The notes under the pieces: model-generated
Told to the model about the DNA's origin: nothing
Database searches by the model: none
Seen by the model: only the letters and a program-made list of their open reading frames with translations
Part shown: one piece after another, positions 34,423-43,520 of the stretch
Position numbering within the stretch: position 1 is the stretch's first letter
How the letters are laid out: each line of letters opens with the position of its first letter
Source of the DNA: an uncultured Bacteroidales bacterium
Lineage (GTDB): Bacteria; Bacteroidota; Bacteroidia; Bacteroidales; Paludibacteraceae
Assembly (NCBI GenBank): GCA_902798965.1
Contig: CADBYS010000001.1
Location: forward strand, 1 to 64,000
Direction of reading: 5' to 3'
DNA: 64,000 nucleotides
Program-made: the position numbers and the translations under genes

Positions 34423-34925
34423 GAAAGATCATCTTAACCTTATGTGCCAGTGCGCTTTTGTGCGCCTGCCACACACAGAAGCACACCGTCACCAACATCG
34501 AGCAGCAGGCTCAAACAACCGGCTCGCATACAAGTGTGCAAGTCCTTCAGTCATTTGACTCCTTGTTGCAAACTCTCGACTTCAGCGCAGACAGCGTAGT
34601 TATTGAGCTTACGCAGTCCGCCCCGGACACAGCGAAAGCAGGAGCGACCGGCAAGCCTCACGCACCCGCCCTGAAGATTACCGCACATCAGCCACGAGTG
34701 CGGGCTACGAAACAGGAAAATAATCGTGTAGTTGCGCAACAGGTTGAGCAGGACTCGGCGGCAAGCTCTGTACATGCTAACAGCCACGCCGACACATCAA
34801 AGGATGTTGTTGGTGTGGCAACGCCGATGAATGGGACGTTTGTCACAATCATCGGCTTGTTGGCTGTACTCCTCATTGCTGCCATATTCCTTTGGCTCTT
34901 CCTGCGCAAGTACAGGATTATTTAA
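34419..34925 (+). CDS. Putative unimolecular spanin
   Basis: A 168-residue protein with an N-terminal lipoprotein signal (MRKIILTLCASALLCAC; cysteine in LLCAC) and a C-terminal membrane helix (FVTIIGLLAVLLIAAIFLW followed by LRKYR). The region between is polar and predicted helical or extended. An outer-membrane lipid anchor plus inner-membrane anchor in one chain is the architecture of u-spanins such as T1 gp11, which fuse inner and outer membranes in the last step of lysis. The gene overlaps the endolysin stop by 4 bp. Confidence 0.7.
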   Translation: MRKIILTLCASALLCACHTQKHTVTNIEQQAQTTGSHTSVQVLQSFDSLLQTLDFSADSVVIELTQSAPDTAKAGATGKPHAPALKITAHQPRVRATKQENNRVVAQQVEQDSAASSVHANSHADTSKDVVGVATPMNGTFVTIIGLLAVLLIAAIFLWLFLRKYRII

Positions 34926-34990
34926 TCCGCCCATATTGCGAACGTGTAGTCTCCGCTGCGCTCCAATTATACGCACGCAATAGCCCACCA

Positions 34991-35025
34991 CCGCCCACCT
35001 CGCTTTTGAGGTGAGCGGTTTTTTT
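34991..35025 (+). terminator. Rho-independent terminator after the lysis genes
   Basis: Stem CCGC-CCACCTC / GAGGTG-AGCGG with loop GCTTTT and seven T residues, 66 bp after the spanin stop. Confidence 0.85.
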
Positions 35026-35055
35026 GTGATGTGGTCAGCCGAGTGCAAAGCCGCA

Positions 35056-35671
35056 AAGGAACTCCACAAGGGCGTAAGCCGCAGGGAGATTGTCAAGGCT
35101 TGTCGGAATAGTGTGGAACTCATCGGCTCATAGGTAGAGCAAAAACTCAATAGGCGATTTGTGTATATAGGGAAACTATCGGCTTGTGCAGAAATCGGGA
35201 AACTCTTGGCTCGGTCATATCGGGGAGAGGGGTAGCCCTCGTCCGTAATAGAGGGAAACTCGGTCGTTCATTTGTTACAGGGAGATTGCAGAGCCTTTCG
35301 GAATTTGAGAAACTTTTGGCTCGTAGGTAGCAGGGAGAGGGCTGACCTGTTTCGGAAACATGCAGGAAACTCCCTGCCTTATCGGGTGCAGGGAGATTGC
35401 AAAGCCGTTTAGAGGACGGTGGGAAACTATCGGCTTGTGCAAAAATCGTGAAACTCTTGGCTCGGTCATATCGGGGAGAGGGGGCGCTCTCGTCCATAAT
35501 AGTGTGAAACTCGGTCGTTCATTGCTCACAGGGAGATTGCAGAACCTTTCGGAATTTGAGAAACTTTTGGCTCGTAGGTAGCAGGGAGAGGGCTGACTTG
35601 TTTCGGAAATATGCAGGAAACTCCCTGCTTTATCGGGTGCAGGGAGATTAAAATCGGCATTTTCAAAGAGA
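35056..35671. repeat. Nested tandem repeats, about 55-bp units in 251-bp blocks
   Basis: Units of about 55 bp start with GGGAAACT or variants and contain GGCTCG and CAGGGAGA, e.g. at 35197, 35252, 35307 and 35362. Five different units form a 251-bp block (35170-35420) that is repeated almost exactly at 35421-35671. More degenerate units occur from 35056. Open frames on the minus strand here repeat the same short phrases and are not convincing genes. The remaining stretch 35672-35918 holds nothing I recognise. Confidence 0.75.
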
Positions 35672-35918
35672 CTTTCTGCATATAGCGCAAAAGTAACAAA
35701 CCGCCAAGAGGTCAGCCAAAGCAGGGCGGTCGGGGGGTCTTTCGACTAAAATGCAAAGGGAAATTCCCTTTGCAAACCCTTAAACAACTAATATACAGCG
35801 ATTTAACTTTTTGATTACCGAAAAATCCGTAAAACAAGGATGAGAACGAAAGGTAAAAAATCAGCTAATATATTGATATTGCATTTTTTACGCCATTTGA
35901 AAATGTGTCGTTTGGGTC

Positions 35919-35954
35919 GTCTTTTCCGGTCGCCGGTTATGGGCTTACTTTTGC
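35919..35954 (+). promoter_or_regulatory. Phage late promoter 5
   Basis: GTCTTTTC (35919-35926), 19 bp, TACTTTTGC (35946-35954), 19 bp before the ATG at 35973 of the tape measure gene. Confidence 0.8.
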
Positions 35955-35972
35955 ACAAAAATTACTGTTATT

Positions 35973-38900
35973 ATGTCAGACTATACAAGTAACACCACCG
36001 TCAATCTACAAGTGAACGGACAACAAGCAGAGGAGACACTGACGAACTTGCGTAAGCGTGCCGCTGACCTGCAAAACGAGATTGCAAAGGCAGCAGCCGC
36101 AGGCGATAAGGTGCAACTGAAACGCTTGCGCCGTGAGTTTAATGATGTCAATAGGCAGATTAAGCAGATAGAGAGTAGCACAATGCAGGCAGAAAATGTC
36201 TTGCGAAGATTAGATAGAGCCACGCCCAACGAACTGAACAAGGCTTTGCAGACACTGACAAAGCAACTCAATTACATCGAGAGAGGTTCAGCCGCTTGGG
36301 ACGCACAGACACGGAAGATACGTATGGTTAAGGATGAGATAGCCCGCGTCAATGATGAGATGAGAAAAAGCACCACTTGGCTTGAACGTTTCAATAACAA
36401 GTTTGCCGAGTGGCAGACGATAGGTGCCGGAGCAATAGCAGGTCTGACCGGTGCGGTGATGGCAGGCAAGAAAGCCGTGCAGATGTATGCTGAAATGCAG
36501 CAGGAAGAAGCCAATGTCCGCAAGTACACGGGAATGACCGAGGAGCAGGTCAATCATCTTAACGAAGCGTTTAAGAAGATTGACACGCGCTCCAGTCGTG
36601 ACCAACTCAATAAGTTGGCACAGGAAGCCGGACGATTGGGCAAGACATCGGAAGAAGATGTGCTTGGTTTTGTGAAAGCAGCCGACCAGATCAATGTCGC
36701 CCTTGATGAACTTGGTGACGGAGCGACGCTGACGCTCTCCAAACTCACCAACATCTTCGGGGACGAGCAACGCCTTGGAACGGAAAAGTCTTTGCTCGCG
36801 GTCGGCTCTGTCATCAATGAGCTTTCACAGAACTGCACAGCATCGGCTTCGTACCTTGCGCAGTTTGCGCAGCGTCTTGCCGGTGTGGGAGCGCAAGCGG
36901 ATATGACCATCCCGCAGATTATGGGCTTTGCCGCCGTTCTTGATAGTCAAGGTCAGAAAGTAGAGATGTCTGCTACCGCGTTGTCTAAACTCATCATGAA
37001 CTTGTTCAAGGACACGGACAAGATTGCCGCCGCCACGGGGCTTGACCTTGAAAAGTTCAATGAGGCATTGAGCAGATCCACCAACGAGGGTCTGCTCATG
37101 CTGATACAACGCTTGCACGACCTTGGAGGTATTGATGTCCTCGCCCCGGTGTTCAAAGACATGGGCGAGAACGGAGCAAGAGCGTCCGCTGTGATCTCCG
37201 CTCTTGCCGGAAACATCGATATGGTCATCTGGGAGCAGGAGGAAGCGCAGAAAGCCTTTGAGGAAGGAACTTCGGTCACAAAGGAGTTTAACGTGCAAAA
37301 CACAACAGTACAAGCAGGGCTTGACAAAGCACGCAAAGGCTTTCAGGAGATGGCTATTGCTCTCGGTCAGGAACTCATGCCGGTTATGCGGCATTTCATC
37401 AGCAGCACATCAGCCACAATGCGTCTGATGTTGAAGTTAGTCACGTTCATCAAGGAGAATAAGGACGCTATCAAGACACTGGCAGCAGCTGTGGCCACCT
37501 ATACGGTAGCCGTTAATCTTGCGCTCATCAAGGAGAAACTACATGCCGGACTGATAGCCGTCAAGACGGCTGCAATGCACGTTCATCGTGTGGCTGTATT
37601 GGCTTCTTCGGTTGCCTACAACCGACTCACGGGAAACGTGACACGAGCCAATGCCGCAATGAAACTGCTGAATGCCACGATGAAGATGAACCCTTGGGGT
37701 TTGCTTGCAGCCGCTATAGTGACAGCAGGCGTGGCACTGTATAACTTCATCAAGCGGCAAAGAGAGGTCTCTGCCGTGGAGAAAGAGATGAAGTCCATTC
37801 AGGATGACATCATACGCCAGTATGCCGAGCAGAAAGGGAAGATTGACCGCCTGACAGCAGCCGTCAATGATGAGAAACGCTCGCTTGTGGAGAGACGCAA
37901 AGCCTTGCAGGAACTGCGCAAGATTGTACCGGGGTATCACACGGAACTGACTGCCGAGGGCAAACTGATACGAAACAACAAGGAAGCCATCGAGGACTAT
38001 CTTGTTGCCCTCAATAAGGAGATTGCGCTGAAGGCTTATCAGCAGAAACTGGAGGAGGCTTATGCGAAACGTGCAGAGTTAGAGATGAAACTGGATGAGC
38101 AGACCGCCGACAGGGATGAGAAGAAAGCGGCATGGAGCAGTATGACTGTTGCCACAGACCGCGCAGGAAATAAGCAGGTCAGTTCGGCTTTTAAGAAAGA
38201 TATTGCTTGGAACAAGTATCTTTCCGCCGATAAGGATGTCAAGAAAACATCAGCCGCTTTGCAGGAGGTGGATGACATCATCGCCGCTATCAATAAGAAA
38301 GTGGGTGAGTATGCCGACGGTATGCAGCAGGTCAAGACCATTACGGAGGAGGTAGAGGAGGAAACGCCGGTTATCGTTCCGACTCCGGATGACAAGGACA
38401 CGAAAGCCCCCAAGAACAAGTTCCAAGCCGAGGACGATTGGCGAGAGGAACAGGAGGCATTGGCTCGTATTGATTATGCAAAGGGCATAACCGACTACGA
38501 GACCTTCACCAAGAAGATGTTGCAGATAGAGGTGAACTATCACAACAAGAAACTGCAACATAAAGACCTTGAAGGAAACGAGGAGGTGACTATCCAAGCC
38601 GCGTATTATGAGGCATTGAAAAAGCAGCAAGACAATCACCTAAAGGGCACTGCTGAACAGGAAAACGAAGCCTATCAGCAGCAGTTGATTATCTTGCAGC
38701 AGCGTTATGTGGACGGAGAGATGACGGCTCGCCAATATCAGAACGCCACGGAACTCGCCGAGTTGCAACATCTTCAGAACCTCGTCAATCTCTATAAGGA
38801 GGGAAGCAAGGAGCGACTGAAAGCCCAGCAGAACTATCAGCGCACCTCGCTCAAGTATCAGGAACGGCATGTGCAAGAGGACAAGCGTTTGCAGGAGCAG

Positions 38901-40034
38901 CTGCAATCGCAGTTCTTCACCAAGTCCTTCCATATAGCAGACCCCGACAGCTATGAGCGTGATTTGCGAAACGTGCAAATCGTCTATAATCAAATGCTCA
39001 AAGCCGCCGGTGACAATGCCAAGGAACGGCAGAAAGTGGAGCGTGCTTTCCATGAGGCCAAGTACCAACTTGCACACAAGTATAACATGAAAGAAGCTGC
39101 AGAACAGGAAAACGCTTTCCGTTCTGCTATCGACAGCAGCGTAGAGTGGCTGCAATCAGATGGTGGGCAGGCTATGGTGCAGACTTTTGACATGCTGGTT
39201 AATCAGATGTCGCAGATCTTCTCCTCGCTTTCCGAAATCGTGCAGGCAGAGTTGGATATCCAAACGGCTATGATAGAGAAACGGTATGCAGACGCTATAT
39301 CAGACGCAGAGGGCAACAAGTATCGTGAGGTGCAACTGGAGAAGCAGAAGAACCGCGAGATTGCCAAAGCCAAGCAGGAAGCCAACCGCAAGATGTTTGC
39401 AATGCAGGTTATTCAAGCCGTTGCACAGACTGCCACATCCGCTATTGCTGCATACTCATCGGCTGCAGCAATTCCTATGGTCGGCTTTATCATGGCACCT
39501 ATTGCAGCAGCAATGGCCGTTGCTGCCGGAGCAATACAGATTGCGTCCATCAAGAAGCAGCAACAGGCATCCGAAGCCACCGGCTATATGGAGGGAGGTT
39601 TTACCAAAGCCGGACGCAAGGACGAAGTGGCAGGTGTAGTTCACGCTGGAGAGTGGGTAGCCTCGCAAGCATTGGTCAATTCGCCGGAAGCACGCCCCTT
39701 GATAAACGCCCTTGACTATGCACAGCGCACAAATACTATTGCTTCGCTTAAAGCAGAGGATGTTTCCCGGACTATCACAGCACCTGCAGTGATTGCCGAG
39801 AGACTGTCATCGCAAGGCTCTATCGGCTCATCGATCAGCAAGGCATTGCCTGCCGTTTCCCGAAACACGGAGAAACAGGACAACTCGCTTGGCGACACGC
39901 TCGCTCGTTTGGCAAGCCGCCTTGATGAGCCGTTTGTGACAGTGAACACCGTCAGCGGTGACATGGGCATCAAGAGAGCACAGGATGAGTATGAGCAGCT
40001 GATGAAGAACAAAACACCCAAATCCAAACGCTAA
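35973..40034 (+). CDS. Tail tape measure protein
   Basis: A 1353-residue protein that sets tail length and is ejected ahead of the DNA. Residues 1-150 are coiled coil (TNLRKRAADLQNEIAKAAAA). About 155-440 match the TP901-type tape measure core (EEQVNHLNEAFKKIDTRSSR, SKLTNIFGDEQRLG, VIWEQEEAQKAFEEG). Hydrophobic helices follow near 480-500 and 575-590 (WGLLAAAIVTAGVALYNFI) and about 1140-1190 (AMQVIQAVAQTATSAIAAYS, VGFIMAPIAAAMAVAAGAI). Charged coiled coils lie between. At roughly 0.15 nm per residue, this predicts a siphovirus tail near 200 nm. The next gene overlaps its stop (TAATG). Confidence 0.9.
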   Translation: MSDYTSNTTVNLQVNGQQAEETLTNLRKRAADLQNEIAKAAAAGDKVQLKRLRREFNDVNRQIKQIESSTMQAENVLRRLDRATPNELNKALQTLTKQLNYIERGSAAWDAQTRKIRMVKDEIARVNDEMRKSTTWLERFNNKFAEWQTIGAGAIAGLTGAVMAGKKAVQMYAEMQQEEANVRKYTGMTEEQVNHLNEAFKKIDTRSSRDQLNKLAQEAGRLGKTSEEDVLGFVKAADQINVALDELGDGATLTLSKLTNIFGDEQRLGTEKSLLAVGSVINELSQNCTASASYLAQFAQRLAGVGAQADMTIPQIMGFAAVLDSQGQKVEMSATALSKLIMNLFKDTDKIAAATGLDLEKFNEALSRSTNEGLLMLIQRLHDLGGIDVLAPVFKDMGENGARASAVISALAGNIDMVIWEQEEAQKAFEEGTSVTKEFNVQNTTVQAGLDKARKGFQEMAIALGQELMPVMRHFISSTSATMRLMLKLVTFIKENKDAIKTLAAAVATYTVAVNLALIKEKLHAGLIAVKTAAMHVHRVAVLASSVAYNRLTGNVTRANAAMKLLNATMKMNPWGLLAAAIVTAGVALYNFIKRQREVSAVEKEMKSIQDDIIRQYAEQKGKIDRLTAAVNDEKRSLVERRKALQELRKIVPGYHTELTAEGKLIRNNKEAIEDYLVALNKEIALKAYQQKLEEAYAKRAELEMKLDEQTADRDEKKAAWSSMTVATDRAGNKQVSSAFKKDIAWNKYLSADKDVKKTSAALQEVDDIIAAINKKVGEYADGMQQVKTITEEVEEETPVIVPTPDDKDTKAPKNKFQAEDDWREEQEALARIDYAKGITDYETFTKKMLQIEVNYHNKKLQHKDLEGNEEVTIQAAYYEALKKQQDNHLKGTAEQENEAYQQQLIILQQRYVDGEMTARQYQNATELAELQHLQNLVNLYKEGSKERLKAQQNYQRTSLKYQERHVQEDKRLQEQLQSQFFTKSFHIADPDSYERDLRNVQIVYNQMLKAAGDNAKERQKVERAFHEAKYQLAHKYNMKEAAEQENAFRSAIDSSVEWLQSDGGQAMVQTFDMLVNQMSQIFSSLSEIVQAELDIQTAMIEKRYADAISDAEGNKYREVQLEKQKNREIAKAKQEANRKMFAMQVIQAVAQTATSAIAAYSSAAAIPMVGFIMAPIAAAMAVAAGAIQIASIKKQQQASEATGYMEGGFTKAGRKDEVAGVVHAGEWVASQALVNSPEARPLINALDYAQRTNTIASLKAEDVSRTITAPAVIAERLSSQGSIGSSISKALPAVSRNTEKQDNSLGDTLARLASRLDEPFVTVNTVSGDMGIKRAQDEYEQLMKNKTPKSKR

Positions 40035-41902
40035 TGGAAATCTATATCAACAACCAACTTGCCGCCATTAAGAAAGGCAGCAGTTTCGATTATGTAGCGG
40101 AGAACCGCTATTTTTCCGGAGCAGACAGCTATACGCTCGCTATAACTTTTCCGCTCAAAGATTGTCCGCAGAACATAGCTATCTTCGGACATATCAACCG
40201 CAAGGATGTACAGGCGGAGAACCTGCTTTTTAACTGTGAGATACGAGATAAAGCCTTTGTGCAATATGGCTCAATCACGGTTACGGAGATTTCGGAAACG
40301 GAAGTCAAATGCCAGTTCCTTGAAGGGCGCAGCGTGCAGAACTTTGCTGTCACCTTTGATGAAATCTACATCAATGAGTTGGAACTCGGTTACCCGGACA
40401 CCTCGCGAAGCCACATGGTTTGTGAATATCCCTACATACGCGATTATCGCTATGGGCAGGGTTATCTTGCCATCCCTTGGGTGAACAACAACACCGGCAA
40501 CATTCAGAACAAATGGAAAGCACATCACACCCTTTGGGCTGACCGTGTACAAGGCTTGTCGTATCAAGCCTATATGTGGTATATCGTTCAACTGATATTC
40601 CAAAAACTCGGTTATACTTGCAACCTTGATGAGTGGAAACAACATTACAAGTGGGGTGCATTGCTCTGCTGCAACACGCTCCCTTACGCTTGGGGCATAC
40701 GCAACTGGGCGAGAGCCTTGCCCCATTGGACGCTCACCGAGTTTCTGGAGCAGTTGGAACTGCTGATGAATTGTGAGTTTGACATCGACCATGGAACAAA
40801 GACCATTGTTTTCTCTTGGTCATCGAATAATTTTCTTGCAGGCGGACACGTGGAGATAGACAACGTGGTCGATGAGTTTACCGAAACGCCTGCCAAAGCA
40901 GAGGAAAGCAAGTACAAGGCAGAGATGGAACGCCAATATGCAGAGTGCAGTCATCGTATGTGGAAATATATGGTGTGCCCTGCCGCCATTGATAAGATGT
41001 ACACCTTTGCCACCGATGTCTATACGCGCGTCCAATTCGACAATATGGCTGCAATGGTATCGGCACTTAAAGCCAACTATGAGCATTTGGACAACTACAA
41101 TATGACCGGCTTCCCGTTCAATCGCTTGTACTATGTGCGTGATGTGGATATGTACTTTGCCATGCGCATCTATAAGCGCAAAGCCACTTGGCAAAGCACT
41201 TACTATCTCTATGAAATGGAGTGTACGATGCAAGCCCTCAACTCGTTTTGTCCGACAGACCCCAAAGCGGAGCAAGCCGAGGAACTGAAGATAGTCCCTG
41301 CTTGGCTCGATGAGGTCATCAACGACAACAAAGGCGTGAAACACCTTTGTCTGTTTCTTGATTGCCCGGACATGCAAATCAATGACGGACAAAACGACCC
41401 CGATGAGCAAGCCAATGACCCCGAGGAAAACAAGGAGTTTTTTATGAGCGATTTCAACTCAATGCCCTGCTTTTATGCCGCACAGGATGAGAGTGCCAAA
41501 ACGCAGGAGTTTTTCGATAAAATCTATGTGGCGTTTTGGGCGACTTATGCCAACGGCACACCCAATCTTCCGGAAGAAGATTACAACGACTTCATACGTT
41601 GGCCCGTGCCTGTGCGTGACCGCGCCGAAGTCGATTTGGATTGGACCGTTTGGCAGAATGATGAGTTTTCACTGCGCTTCAACGATAACGACAGCACCAA
41701 CTTGTACATCAAGCATATTGACCCCACACGCAAATATACCTTCAAGTGGATTGCAGACACTATCCCCAATCCACGTGCCGTTTTCCATATCCGGGGACGC
41801 AAGTATATTTGCGAGAAGATAACTGCCACGTTCACCACCGAGGGCATGTCCCAACTGCTCAAAGGCGACTTCTATCCCATGGTAGAAGACAGCGATATGT
41901 AG
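40034..41902 (+). CDS. Tail-tip or baseplate protein
   Basis: A 622-residue protein immediately after the tape measure gene, the usual place for distal tail or tail-hub proteins. It starts MEIYINNQLAAIKKGSSFDY and has an N-terminal beta domain (DSYTLAITFPLKDCPQNIAIF, VEFLEGRS-like VKCQFLEGRSVQ). It is rich in Tyr and Trp (LWADRVQGLSYQAYMWYIVQ). The C-terminal part is acidic with a beta look. No catalytic motif seen. Assigned by position and composition. Confidence 0.65.
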   Translation: MEIYINNQLAAIKKGSSFDYVAENRYFSGADSYTLAITFPLKDCPQNIAIFGHINRKDVQAENLLFNCEIRDKAFVQYGSITVTEISETEVKCQFLEGRSVQNFAVTFDEIYINELELGYPDTSRSHMVCEYPYIRDYRYGQGYLAIPWVNNNTGNIQNKWKAHHTLWADRVQGLSYQAYMWYIVQLIFQKLGYTCNLDEWKQHYKWGALLCCNTLPYAWGIRNWARALPHWTLTEFLEQLELLMNCEFDIDHGTKTIVFSWSSNNFLAGGHVEIDNVVDEFTETPAKAEESKYKAEMERQYAECSHRMWKYMVCPAAIDKMYTFATDVYTRVQFDNMAAMVSALKANYEHLDNYNMTGFPFNRLYYVRDVDMYFAMRIYKRKATWQSTYYLYEMECTMQALNSFCPTDPKAEQAEELKIVPAWLDEVINDNKGVKHLCLFLDCPDMQINDGQNDPDEQANDPEENKEFFMSDFNSMPCFYAAQDESAKTQEFFDKIYVAFWATYANGTPNLPEEDYNDFIRWPVPVRDRAEVDLDWTVWQNDEFSLRFNDNDSTNLYIKHIDPTRKYTFKWIADTIPNPRAVFHIRGRKYICEKITATFTTEGMSQLLKGDFYPMVEDSDM

Positions 41903-41910
41903 GCACACTC

Positions 41911-41941
41911 GTTAGCACCAGGTTAAAAACTTGGTGCTAAC
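41911..41941. terminator. Bidirectional terminator between tail and integrase genes
   Basis: A perfect 10-bp inverted repeat (GTTAGCACCA / TGGTGCTAAC) with loop GGTTAAAAACT. It lies between convergent genes and covers the last codons of the integrase gene. T-runs are short, so efficiency is uncertain. Confidence 0.6.
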
Positions 41942-43248
41942 TCATTCAGTTTCTTGAATAGTTCGGGGTCAACGTGGTTGGCGTATCTTGTGGTCATTGA
42001 CAGGTCACTGTGGTCAGCCGCCTGCATCACTGACAAGGGGTCAATACCTGCTTTCAACATACCATTGATACCTGTATCACGCAGGGAGTAGAGTTGCATC
42101 TCCTCCGGAAGATTTATCTCTTTACGCATCGCTTCCCACACATTGCCGAATGTATGGCTTGACATCGGCTTTGTACCGCACCGCCAACATTTGTCGGCAA
42201 ACAAGTAGTCATCCGGCTTCGCGCCCATGATATGTTTGGCAAGCATCTCCTTCAGTTCCTCGGAGAGACGCGCCCTGCGCTCCTTGTGGTTCTTGGTGAT
42301 GTCGGCAGGCATCTCTATACACCCTTCGCCTATATTCACCATATAAGCCTGCAAACGGCTTATCTCCACAGGTCGGATAAGGGAGGTATGCACCAACTCG
42401 CAGATGATGAGATACTGCGGATTGTTTTTTTCAAAGTACTTCCTTATCTTCTTGCGCCACGGCTCGGGAATGATGACACGGGTCTTTTTCTCCTCGCGCT
42501 TGGTCTTGATCTTCTCGAAAGGATTTTCCTCACAATAGCACTTCTCAACCGCCCAACTGAACAAGGCACGACCTTGTTTGAGGTTGTTGTTATATGTGCG
42601 GTTGCTCACAGTGCCGTCATCGTGCTTACGCGCCTTGCCGTTCTTGGTGGCATTATTGCCTTCAAGAACATAGTCCATATATTCCACGGCAAGCCGTTTC
42701 GTGAACTGGTTGCTGCGCAAATCGGGATGTTTGAGGATAATCCATTTCTTCAAGCCATTGCAGAAACTCTCATAGCTGCGCATGGTGTTTTCGGTAAGGT
42801 CGCGTTTCTTGGCATCAAGGAACTTTCGTATCAGCACCAACATATCGACAGAGCCATCATCTATAGGCTTTTGCGGTACAGCCATTGCCGGAGCAGTGGG
42901 GAACTGCTGTACTACAGGCTGTACAACTTGCTGTGTGGGTAGTTGCATAGGCTGCATTACAACCGGCATAGAAGGTTGTACTTGTAGGGGTGAAGAAATT
43001 GCAAAGGGTGACCAACCGCTTGCTAACTGGCAGTTGATTTGAACAATCATCTGCGTTGTCATAGAACGGAACTCGGCAAAGTTCCTAGCTTTCTTCCGTT
43101 CACGATTGAGTTTCATTCTCTTGCGCTCCAATCCATCGGTGATTTGATTGTACGCATAATACTCAATGTAAAATCCATTGGTGTTGGATTTGAGAACTGC
43201 GGGCATATATCTCCGCATTGTTCCAAAATTCAGTTGTACTTCAGGCAT
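41923..43248 (-). CDS. int: Tyrosine recombinase, phage integrase
   Basis: A 441-residue integrase. An N-terminal arm-binding-like region (1-75) is joined by a Q-, P- and V-rich linker (88-125) to a core-binding domain (130-240, ending with YNNNLKQGRALFSWAVEKCY) and the catalytic domain. Catalytic residues in order: R292 (LIRPVEISRL), K319 (ITKNHKERR), R390 in YSLRDTG, H413 in ADHSDLS, and nucleophile Y422 in TRYANH. Tyr387 occupies the place of the usual first His of HxxR. It reads leftward from the right end of the element, next to the right attachment site, and is inferred to have inserted the element into the restriction-modification gene. Confidence 0.92.
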   Translation of the reverse strand: MPEVQLNFGTMRRYMPAVLKSNTNGFYIEYYAYNQITDGLERKRMKLNRERKKARNFAEFRSMTTQMIVQINCQLASGWSPFAISSPLQVQPSMPVVMQPMQLPTQQVVQPVVQQFPTAPAMAVPQKPIDDGSVDMLVLIRKFLDAKKRDLTENTMRSYESFCNGLKKWIILKHPDLRSNQFTKRLAVEYMDYVLEGNNATKNGKARKHDDGTVSNRTYNNNLKQGRALFSWAVEKCYCEENPFEKIKTKREEKKTRVIIPEPWRKKIRKYFEKNNPQYLIICELVHTSLIRPVEISRLQAYMVNIGEGCIEMPADITKNHKERRARLSEELKEMLAKHIMGAKPDDYLFADKCWRCGTKPMSSHTFGNVWEAMRKEINLPEEMQLYSLRDTGINGMLKAGIDPLSVMQAADHSDLSMTTRYANHVDPELFKKLNELAPSF

Positions 43249-43340
43249 TTTTTTTTATCTCCCAATTTTTGCCACAAAGTTTGCAACAGAAATCAGGGGA
43301 TAAAAACCTATATTATATGTTACTATTTCGCTGTTTTGAC

Positions 43341-43373
43341 TTTTGACCCGATTTTGACCCGATTTTGACCCGA
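43341..43373. repeat. Triple TTTTGACCCGA repeat, integrase arm-like sites
   Basis: Three perfect tandem 11-bp copies at 43341, 43352 and 43363, about 300 bp from the right junction and upstream of the integrase start. One perfect and one degenerate copy lie near the left junction in the same orientation. The 11-bp period is about one helical turn. The rest of 43249-43488 holds no gene. Confidence 0.7.
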
Positions 43374-43488
43374 TTTTTGAAATCCTCAAAATTCAGCTCT
43401 TTTTCGGCAGGGGAGTTTTCCCCTAAATTAGGTCATTATTTTCGCGCGTAAGTCGGCAATTTTGGTCAGTTTTTTTCTTATAAAACCA

Positions 43489-43519
43489 AAGAGAATACCT
43501 TATTGCTAAAGTATTCTCT
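43489..43519 (-). terminator. Terminator behind the T-arm array
   Basis: Stem AGAGAATAC / GTATTCTCT with a 12-nt loop, followed on the minus strand by TTGGTTTTAT. It would end leftward transcripts of the truncated restriction-modification gene and the T-arm array before the integrase gene. Confidence 0.7.
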
Positions 43520-43520
43520 A

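Noticed and set aside
35147-35529. Minus-strand open frames with repeated phrases such as PLPDMTEPRVSRFLHKP
   Set aside because: They simply translate the nested tandem repeats; no promoter, and the neighbouring units break the frame.
35056-35671. CRISPR array
   Set aside because: The repeated blocks are tandem and diverged, with no constant repeat/unique spacer alternation and no cas genes nearby.
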